A stretch of 64,000 nucleotides of DNA from Pochonia chlamydosporia 170 (lineage: Eukaryota; Ascomycota; Sordariomycetes; Hypocreales; Clavicipitaceae): positions 5,022,001 through 5,086,000 of the forward strand of contig NC_035792.1 in NCBI RefSeq assembly GCF_001653235.2. Direction: 5' to 3'. The translations under genes were made by a program, and so were the position numbers. The notes below the pieces were generated by a model. The model had not been told where the DNA came from. It worked only from the letters and a program-made list of their open reading frames with translations, and did no database searches. Each line of letters opens with the position of its first letter. Position 1 is the stretch's first letter. Positions 56,885-64,000 of this stretch are shown one piece after another.

Positions 56885-57425
56885 TATATTATTTTTATTT
56901 TTACTATTTATTTTAGTTTATAATTAAAAAAAATATAAAGGTTAAAAAAATACTAGTATTTACTTAGTAATTCCTAATATTATTTTTATAGTTTTATTTC
57001 TAAATAGCCTATTTTAAGTTTTAATAAGCTTTTATTAAAATAAAATTTAATAAATCTTAAATTTAAGTTATAAAATATATTAAATATCTTTTAATTTTAA
57101 TTTTAGCTATTTATTTTATATTTTATATTAATATTTTAAAATATAGTAATTAGGTGTAAAAAGTAGGCGTTTGAGGGGTCTGGGCGGTTAATGGGTCCCC
57201 GACGTTAGATACCGGGCGTAGCCCGTAATAGTAGTGTTATTATTAATTTGTGTAAACACGTGTGGCGTTAAGCTTAATATTGTTAAATACCCTAACTCTA
57301 TGAAGTTCTTGTTCTCTCGTTTAGCATATTTGACGATATCCTTTTGCCTGTTCCGCGCTAGTATGCGTTAACGCGCAGACAGCTCTATTGTGCCGTGGTG
57401 GATGCTTAGGTAAGGTGATGTGCAC
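56885..57425. other. AT-rich flank and unclassified GC-richer segment
   Basis: Up to about 57150 the sequence is extremely AT-rich with no features. From 57160 to 57425 composition returns to balanced, with CCGGGCGTAGCCCG (a short palindrome-like stretch) and no open frame. The last 8 bp (57418-57425, ATGTGCAC) are the left flank of the hAT-like element. Confidence 0.45.
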
Positions 57426-58063
57426 TAGGGTGCAAAAGACCCATGGGCTGTGAATTGGGGCCCCATTTGGCTCTACTAGGTAAACTTGGGTACAAAGAGC
57501 AACCCAAGAAGTACCCATAGGGTAACTTAGGTTACCTAGAATACCCATGGGTGGTGTTTTTATTTTTTTTTTTTTTTTTTTTTTTTTGGCTAATAGGTAA
57601 CCCAAAAGCTACTTATTTACTTACTAAGCTAATATTTATATGGGGATTTTATAGCTTGGGTTCTTAGTGGGCACCCATAAGGACCCAGCAAATTTTATAG
57701 GTACCTATAGGTCCTAATTGTGACGGGTTAGACCCTGAAGGAGACTCGGCCGAAGGCCTCGTTGCGTCGTCACGATATAGTTAATCGCGACCGTGGTCGC
57801 GGTACCCATGTCCAGTAGTTGCCTATACAACCAACGTCATAGTCAGTGCACATAGAGGATATTATAGGAGAGACCTAGGGGATCTCTCCTTTTATTTCGA
57901 TTAATTCTTCCTCTTTATAATAATATTGTTAGGTAGATTGAATAAGTCTTTCCAAACCCTCACACTAATTTATACCTAAGTGCTAAAATGGGGGAACCAT
58001 GGATGCCTAGGAAAAGTCGCGGGTACCTGTGAGATTCCCGTGGGTACCCATTTTTACACCCTA
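57426..58063. mobile_element. Non-autonomous hAT-like TIR element (MITE-like), split by a solo LTR
   Basis: The ends are inverted: TAGGGTGCAAAA at the left, and the complement of TAGGGTGTAAAA at the right. The flanks are ATGTGCAC (57418-57425) and GTGTGCAC (58064-58071), an 8-bp duplication with one mismatch. TAGGGTG-type ends with 8-bp duplications are typical of the hAT superfamily. Length is 638 bp, or 387 bp without the LTR insertion. No transposase is encoded. The interior has many ACCCAT/GGGTAAC motifs in both orientations and a T run of 25 at 57563-57587. The ends were read by eye, so the class is probable rather than proven. Confidence 0.7.
57719..57964. mobile_element. Solo LTR with 5-bp target duplication
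   Basis: A 246-bp segment begins TGTGACGGGTT and ends ACCCTCACA, showing the TG..CA rule with a TGTGA/TCACA inverted end. It is flanked by CTAAT on both sides (57714-57718 and 57965-57969). It contains no coding sequence, as expected for an LTR left after recombination. It is much less AT-rich than the Copia at 50-55 kb and seems hardly touched by RIP. Orientation is not determinable. Confidence 0.8.
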
Positions 58064-58250
58064 GTGTGCACTGTGCACGGTAAAAGTGGTGGTGTCCTTA
58101 ACAAGTCCCGTACCACCCAACTTCAGGCAGACAGACCACCTTACTTCCCTTGACATCTCCGGCATCAACTTTGCACATTGCAACTCTTCTTGCATACCTA
58201 GATGTGTATTTTCATGGCCAGAGTTCAGTGAGGCTTTGGCTGACTTCAAC

Positions 58251-60539
58251 ATGAATGCCCATGTCCCCATCACCGTCCACCGGGAGCCAGCCGATCCTCC
58301 AGCCACGCCTTCGACGCGTGGCTCACAGGATGACCAGATAACGGTGACCCGAGGCCTTACTCCTCGCGCCGTCTTGGCAGGGCTTGCTATTGGCGTCTTA
58401 ATCAATCTTTCCAATACTTACTATGGCCTTCGCATCGGAGTCGCCAGTCAAATGTCTATGGTGTCTAGCCTGCTAGGCTTTGCAGGATTCAAGCTCATTT
58501 CTCGATACACTAGCGTGCCGTTTTCGCCAGCTGAGAATGTCTTGCTCGTAAGCGTAGCTACAGCCACTGGTGCCATGCCCGTGACTGCTGGCTTTGTCGG
58601 GGTGATTCCAGCTCTAGAGTATCTCATAGGGCCTGAGGACAATGGCCCGTTGGTTATGGCATGGCAGAAGCTTGCGCTTTGGTCTGTTGCCTTGTGCTTC
58701 TTTGGACTCATTTTTGCTGCTTGGCTGCGACCTCATTTCATTGAACGGCAGAATTTACCTTGGCCTGGAGCCAGAGCTACTGCCAATTTGATAAGCACTC
58801 TTCATCACAAGGCACCGGTGCCAACACCAACGCTTCCGGGACCTTGTGCCTCGGGGTCGAACGTCCAGTCAGAACAACATACACTGTCGTACGGCCATGG
58901 CCCTTCGGAAGAGAACCAGCCCTTGTTTTCGCGAGCGAGTAGCATAGACTGGAATTCGGCGGTGAATTGGCTGATCAAAGGCGCATCAATGTCGGGGTTG
59001 CTTGTGAGTTATGTTTCCCCTTTTACCAAAGCTGCCACTAATTATTGAGACACATAGACCATTGTGATGTTCTTCATACCGATTTTGCACAACGTTCCCA
59101 TATTTGGGAAGCCAGCGGCAAAAGATTGGCTATGGTCTATCGATGTATCTCCCGGCTTTTTCGGCCAAGGCATAATTACAGGCCCAACAATTCCCATCCA
59201 CATGTTAGTTGGTGCTATCGTCGGATGGGGAATCCTGTCACCGTACGCAAAGTCCAAAGGGTATGCTCCTGGGAAAGTAGATGATTGGGAGAACGGACCA
59301 AGAGGATGGATCATATGGGTTAGTTTAGCAGCGCTGCTGGCAGATGCCTCGGTGAAGCTCGGGTGGTTTATCCTTAAACCTGCCCACACGGTTTATTGTC
59401 AAAGAGATGGACAAGTCAGAACGAAGCTAAGAAGTCTTCGGAGGGATATTGAAATGAGATTGGGTTTTGAAAGCCGCGAACCAGCTTATCATGTTGTGTC
59501 GACTGAGGACGACGACTCTCCAACCGTTGACGGCCGCAATATATCTGGCATGCACGTAACAAAAGATGAACAGGAAGCATCCGAAATGTCTCTCTCCTGG
59601 TCAGTATTGGGATTGATCCTCTTTGTCGCAATAGTTGCCTGCGTCTTGGCCATGCAAGTTATGTTTGGGATGATACGATGGTATTACACCATGCTGGCCA
59701 TCTTCCTATCACTTCCGATGGCTGTAGTTGGCATACGATCTCTCGCAGAAACGGATTACAACCCCGAGAGTGCTATAGGTATGGTCACTAGCGAGCAACC
59801 CTACCATGTGTACTAACGCCGTCAGTGTCCCAACTAGTATTCGCGTCAATCATCTCGCAATCCAATCCGAATGGAATCATCATTAATCTACTTTCAGCAG
59901 CCGTCGCACAAGCCGGCGCGAATCAATCCGGCGATCTCTCTTATGACTTCAAAGTCGGACACCTTGTTGGAGCACGACCAGACATTCAGACTTGGGGTCA
60001 AATCATCGGCTCAATAGTAGGTGCTTTCGTCTCATGCAGCATCTACCGCCTATATGCATCACAATACACCATACCAGGGCCTCTATTCAGAGTCCCTTCC
60101 TCATTCTTAGTTCTAAGCACAGCAAGACTCCTGATGGGCCGCGGACTGCCCGAAGGCGTTGCCCCCTTTGCTCTCGGCGCGGCCATATTATCTGCAGCCG
60201 GTACAGTTGTAAAGATGCGATACTCGGGTCAGTGGTGGGAGAAGTTCCTACCCAGCGGTGTCGCATTTGCTATTGGTATGAGCAACTAGCTGCCCAACGT
60301 AACCTCGGATGCCCCAAATCTTTAACCTGACACTTTTGGCAGGGATATACAACACACCGTCTTTCACGATTACCCGTGCCATTGGTGGCCTTCTTTACTT
60401 GGTGCACAAGCGACGTAATGGTGGACAAGCAGGACATTCTGTGATTTTCGCAAGCGGACTGCTGTTGGGGGAGAGCCTTGCGAGCCTAGTTACGATTGCG
60501 CTGACTGCAGCAAAAGTCTCTCAACTGGGCGGGGATTGA
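58251..60539 (+). CDS. OPT family oligopeptide/metal-chelate transporter, four exons
   Basis: A 706-residue polytopic transporter. Exons are 58251-59003, 59058-59778, 59826-60275 and 60343-60539, in exact frame. Hallmarks: LSNTYYGLRIGVASQMSMVSSLLGF in the first helices, PFSPAENVLLVSVATATGAMP, GLIFAAWLRPHFI, LPWPGARATANLI, then GFFGQGIITGPTIPIHMLVGA. A hydrophilic loop (about 360-420) precedes the C-terminal membrane block (QMWGQ-like TWGQIIGSIVGAFVS, LPEGVAPFALGAAI, LPSGVAFAIGIYNTP). Styles match the yeast YGL114w subgroup, whose substrates (small peptides or metal chelates) are uncertain. I chose the ATG at 58251; the frame opens earlier, but that part lies against the transposon and lacks family similarity. 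The hAT-like element ends only 187 bp upstream. Confidence 0.9.
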
Positions 60540-60849
60540 GTTGCATGGACGGGATGGGGATGGTTGCTGACAAGGATGTATCCATGTATTTGCCTCGTCG
60601 ACATATCACATGCAGTTCGACATTTTGGGCAGTCGTATTATATTGCCTGCATGCAGAAGTAGTTGTCGCTGCAGACTGTTAATCGGAGAACTACACATGG
60701 TCGCAGATCTGGTTTCAAGCTGGTTTTCTCTACAACAGGCTCATCCATCTGACCGTCTTTGTCTGTCGAACAATCATCATATAAACCAGTAATCGTGAAT
60801 CGCCTCAACCCATCCTACCCCTCAACAACCACCGATTCATCACTTGAAA
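60540..60849. other. Intergenic, promoter of the glutamine-synthetase-like gene
   Basis: A 310-bp spacer between two genes on the same strand. A TATAAACC at about 60779-60786 lies some 70 bp before the ATG. Nothing else is seen. Confidence 0.4.
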
Positions 60850-62145
60850 ATGCCAACCGACATCAACTTCCCTCCCCGAGTCGAGTATTTCCGGCTCCAG
60901 TGGATAGACTACTCCGGTGTTCTCCGCGTGCGAATCGTCTCCCGCAGCGTAGCCCTCGACCTCGCCAAGAACAAACAATCCTACACCCTCGCCCAAAACT
61001 GTCTTATTATCCCTATATCTACCGCCCCAGCATGTTTCCCTGACGGCATCGAAGAATGGCTACTCATTCCGGACTGGAAATCGCTACGGGTGTGCGGGTT
61101 CAAGAACAACTATGCGTCCGTCATGTGCGGAACTTCTCGAGCTGGGTTTGTCGCATCTTCGGCGCGATGTCCGCGCAGTCGCCTGTGTGACGTCCTTTCG
61201 GAATTTGGATCCACGCACAGCTACAGCATTATGTTGGGTTTTGAGATTGAGTTTTCTTTTTTGGATCAAGGGTTTAATATTGTGGCGTGTTTGGACCAGG
61301 GTATTGGGTATTCGACGAGTACTGGGCTGAGAGGTGAGATGGGGAATATTCTAGATGAGATTGTGTCGGCATTGAAAGTTTCAGGGATTGAAATTTACCA
61401 TTTCCATGTGGAAATGGCAGATCAGTACGAGATTGCGCTGTCGCCGCTGCCGCCTATGGAAGCCATAGACGCACTGATCATGACACAAGAAACTATTCGC
61501 ACAATCGCTATTCGTCATGGTCTAAGGGCACAACTGTCTCCGAAGCCAGTTGGTGGTGGTCGTGGGCCAAAGAACGGTCTGCACGCCCATCTTTCACTGA
61601 ATCCAGCACAAGGTAATGAGAACCATTTCCTAGCTGGTATCCTGAGAAAAGTAAGAAGTCTATGTGCATTCGGACTAGCAAACTACGACAGCTATGAACG
61701 CGTTGCAGGCGACTGTGCAGGAGAATGGGTTGCGTACGGATCGGGAAACAAGGACCTACCTATTAGGCAAGTGAATCATCATCGCTGGGAAATTCGGTTT
61801 CTTGATGCCACGGCAAATGTGTACCTGTTCATGGCTGCAATAATATCAGCTGGCATGGAGGGTCTACTGTCGCAGCGTCACTTGGCCATGGAGGATTGTC
61901 AAGTGGTTCCTTCGGCGCTGAGCTTTGAGGAGGCGAAGAGACAGCTTGGAGAGAAAGGCATCACGGAGAGGACGCCAAAGTCATTGAAGGAGAGCATTGA
62001 TGCTGTGACGGAAGATAAGGAGATGAAGGATTGGGTTGGGGAAGAGTTGTTAACGCATTATGTGAGGGTTAAGCAGAAAGAGGTTGAGCATTTTGGCAAG
62101 ATGGGAGAGGATGAAAGGAGAATTAAGATGTTACAATACTTTTAG
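60850..62145 (+). CDS. Glutamine-synthetase-like enzyme (GS-I-type catalytic domain)
   Basis: A 431-residue intronless protein with the glutamine synthetase fold, probably a gamma-glutamyl ligase acting on an amine rather than the housekeeping glutamine synthetase. Residues 8-100 form the beta-grasp part (RLQWIDYSGVLRVRIV). The catalytic domain follows, with GFEIEFSF, YHFHVEMADQYEIALSPLPPMEAID, SPKPVGGGRGPKNGLHAHLSL and HHRWEIRFLDATANVYLFMAA. These are the metal, glutamate and ATP/phosphate loops. Relatives include gamma-glutamyl-polyamine synthetases and the C-terminal part of FluG, but the FluG amidohydrolase half is absent. The start is the ATG at 60850 (MPTDINFP). Neighbour OPT could supply nitrogen-rich substrates; that is speculation. 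Confidence 0.88.
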   Translation: MPTDINFPPRVEYFRLQWIDYSGVLRVRIVSRSVALDLAKNKQSYTLAQNCLIIPISTAPACFPDGIEEWLLIPDWKSLRVCGFKNNYASVMCGTSRAGFVASSARCPRSRLCDVLSEFGSTHSYSIMLGFEIEFSFLDQGFNIVACLDQGIGYSTSTGLRGEMGNILDEIVSALKVSGIEIYHFHVEMADQYEIALSPLPPMEAIDALIMTQETIRTIAIRHGLRAQLSPKPVGGGRGPKNGLHAHLSLNPAQGNENHFLAGILRKVRSLCAFGLANYDSYERVAGDCAGEWVAYGSGNKDLPIRQVNHHRWEIRFLDATANVYLFMAAIISAGMEGLLSQRHLAMEDCQVVPSALSFEEAKRQLGEKGITERTPKSLKESIDAVTEDKEMKDWVGEELLTHYVRVKQKEVEHFGKMGEDERRIKMLQYF

Positions 62146-62255
62146 TCTCAGGGAGGGGGTCGTTTGCTGGCTGGCTATATTGGTTGGGGTATTTGTATTG
62201 TCGTCGGTACCACATCATCGTCCCTCGTCCTAGTACATCTGCATTTCGGCACTGT

Positions 62256-64000
62256 CTAAATTGACCAGAAGCAAACCAAATCATCAAAGTCAGCTGGCTC
62301 CAACCCTTTCGCCGCCTCATTTGGTAAAATCGACTTGCGCAGCAGCGTAGCCCGCTCTATCCACCAGGTACCCTCTTTCTCGTTTTCTCTCCCGCCAATA
62401 GACTTGAGGTGAAATCCACGCAAGAAAGATGACCTGGCTGATTCATTCCTAAACCACGGCCTTTCGCCCCAGATGCTGAGGCCACGATCGAGGTAGTCCC
62501 TGATTGGAGATAAGTACTATGTTTTGCAGCTACGCATCACAGAGAGAAACTTACTGTGCAGTATCGTGATTCTTCAAACGTATGTGATGCTCTGCGAGCT
62601 TGTGGCAAGCATCTGCTGTGCGGTGGTTGAACTCTCCCAACGTTGACTCGTATTGCTGGAGACACCAGGTATGAAGTTGGAATGCTTCGTTCCACAGCAA
62701 CTTCGCCTCCTCTTGGTTGCCCCGCTCCTCGGCTTGTCTTGCTAGACTCATCTTGACATTTCCGAGAGCTTGGAGGACCCTGCCGGTTCTTAAGTCGTGC
62801 CAGTGTTAGTAGCTGTCTCGAAGAGTTGGTTCTATACGGGTGAAAAGGGAGGCAGCGGTACTTACTTGTATGACACCTTGTCCAGTTTGCCATGTCTTTT
62901 CTCACGTTGTGCCAAAAGTGCAGTAAGAGTGCCATCTGCTTCCTGAAGCTGCCCTTGAACCCAGTATGCCAGACCAAGATTACAAACAGGGAACCCGTAT
63001 TCGTCCACGTCGATATCCAGCCCATCTAACATCTCTACACACTGCTTGAAGTATTCGGTAGCAAGCGCAAACTTCTTGACCATCATGTAGGCAATGCCCA
63101 TTTGGCTGTGTGCAAAGGCGAGACGAAGATCGGGCTTGTTATTATTGGCGGCTTCTTCTTTACGTTTGGCGAGGCACAAGCTGTTGTGTTCAAGACACGC
63201 CTGAGCATCATTGGTTTCATTAGATAGAGCACCCATTGTGAGATGCATATCGCTGATGAGTGGCTCGTGAACCAAGTTGCCCTTTTCACAGAGTGACAGT
63301 GCCAGATTCAGATAGGGCTTCCCGTCGTGAGAGAATCCTCGTTCATGAAGATATCTTACGAGTGGTCAGCATCCAATAATTTTAATTGTCTTCAAACTCG
63401 GTATCTTCTGTCATGTCACTTACACAGCGGCTTCGTTCATCAGCTCAGGTAGTGCTGGGTCCACTTCCCATCGTTTCCAAGCCTTTGAATAATCATTGTA
63501 CACCTGGTATAATCGTTCCAAGTGAGGCAGGAGCTTTGCGCACAACGGCCATCGCTCGCTTGCTTGAGTGCAGAGATTACCTGGAGGCCAAAGAACTGCA
63601 AGAAGAGCCGTGGCCTCTCTGAACGTGTCGTACCGCTCTTTTTCTGACATCCTAATCCGTACTTCGGCTTGAATAACTCGATGAATAGAAAGCTCCTTCT
63701 TGTCAATGTTGCGTTTGATCAAGGAAGTGGCGAGGAGCTCGTGCCTGGCGCTGTCAAAGACTTCAAAGGTCCAAAGATAGTCGTTATCGGCTTCCTGTGG
63801 CATTGGATTGAGGAAGACTTCCTCCTGTATTCTGTCTGGATTCATAAAGGCGATAAGCTGCAGCAGTTTGGTAGCACTCCGACTGAGTTCCTGAATATTG
63901 TATGCCGTGGCTAAAGTGTGTGTATACCGTCGCAAGTGTGAATGACTGGCCACATGGTGCACCGCTTTGTACTGCGCATCGGGGCGATACTGATCCACAA
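62256..64000 (-). CDS. NLR-like protein, C-terminal part with TPR repeats; 5' end beyond the window
   Basis: The visible part has exons from the right edge to 63424, then about 62866-63354, about 62580-62780, and 62256 to about 62490 (introns with GTAAGT donors). The first exon resembles the region after the NB-ARC ATPase in fungal NOD-like receptors (LSRSATKLLQLIAFMNPDRIQEEVFL, KRNIDKKELSIHRVIQAEVR). It is followed by at least four tetratricopeptide-like units (LAFAHSQMGIAYMMVKKFALATEYFKQ, VCNLGLAYWVQGQLQEADGTL, ADACHKLAEHHIRLKNHDTAQDYL). It ends DDLVCFWSI. The P-loop and any N-terminal effector domain (lipase-like, nucleosidase or HET) must lie outside. Such proteins act in fungal self/non-self recognition and cell death. 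The edge truncates the gene; it is not a pseudogene sign. Confidence 0.82.

Noticed and set aside
57321..57605. Minus-strand frame with a polylysine run
   Set aside because: It only crosses the 25-base T run in a TIR element; composition is not protein-like.
58086..58250. Longer OPT start
   Set aside because: It has no family similarity and lies against the TIR element; the ATG at 58251 precedes the usual hydrophilic N-terminus.

Overview
The window is nuclear DNA of a filamentous ascomycete (Pezizomycotina). I infer a Hypocreales-like, soil, plant or host-associated fungus. Genes carry short introns of about 50-110 nt with GTRWGT donors and CTAAC-type branch sites. The families are typical of such fungi: Zn(II)2Cys6 regulators, sugar porters of the major facilitator superfamily (MFS), GH75 chitosanases, a fusaric-acid-resistance-like exporter, an NLR-like TPR protein, and repeats bearing repeat-induced point mutation (RIP). 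The exon models below were built by eye. For most spliced genes, including every multi-intron model marked complete, the exon lengths add up to an intact frame.

Region 1 (1-9 kb): two GH75 chitosanase genes (one intronless with a Cys-rich tail, one with four introns) flank a six-exon Zn2Cys6 regulator and a small secreted protein. Region 2 (9-19 kb) is sparse: a class C beta-lactamase-like esterase, a secreted M43-like metalloprotease with an unusual tail, a DUF1304 membrane protein, and scattered gene fragments.

Region 3 (19.5-32.7 kb) is a carbohydrate block. It holds an alpha-glucoside-type MFS permease, a methyltransferase, a secreted bacterial-looking GH27 alpha-galactosidase, an unsecreted GH3 beta-glucosidase with a PA14 insert, and a lactose-permease-like MFS porter. 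Together they could cleave oligosaccharides outside the cell, import the products and finish hydrolysis inside. A frameshifted alpha/beta hydrolase pseudogene and a secreted lysozyme-like protein follow.

Region 4 (36-49 kb) is a compact organic-acid block: FUSC/DUF2421 exporter, tartrate/D-malate dehydrogenase, Dal5-like anion:cation symporter, a short Zn2Cys6 protein, a fluoroacetate-dehalogenase-like hydrolase whose diagnostic residues are all present, and a large fungal-specific regulator lacking a zinc cluster. I consider it the best candidate for an undescribed catabolic or detoxification cluster.

Region 5 (49.1-58.1 kb) is an AT-rich, RIP-degraded transposon nest. A Fot1/pogo-type DNA transposon (49972-56882, TA flanks) is split by a complete 5043-bp Copia element with 218-bp LTRs and a perfect 5-bp target duplication. 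To its right a short hAT-like TIR element (57426-58063) is split by a solo LTR with its own perfect 5-bp duplication.

Region 6 (58.2-64 kb): an OPT oligopeptide transporter, a glutamine-synthetase-like enzyme, and the 3' part of an NB-ARC/TPR (NLR-like) gene running off the right edge. No rRNA, tRNA or CRISPR was recognised.
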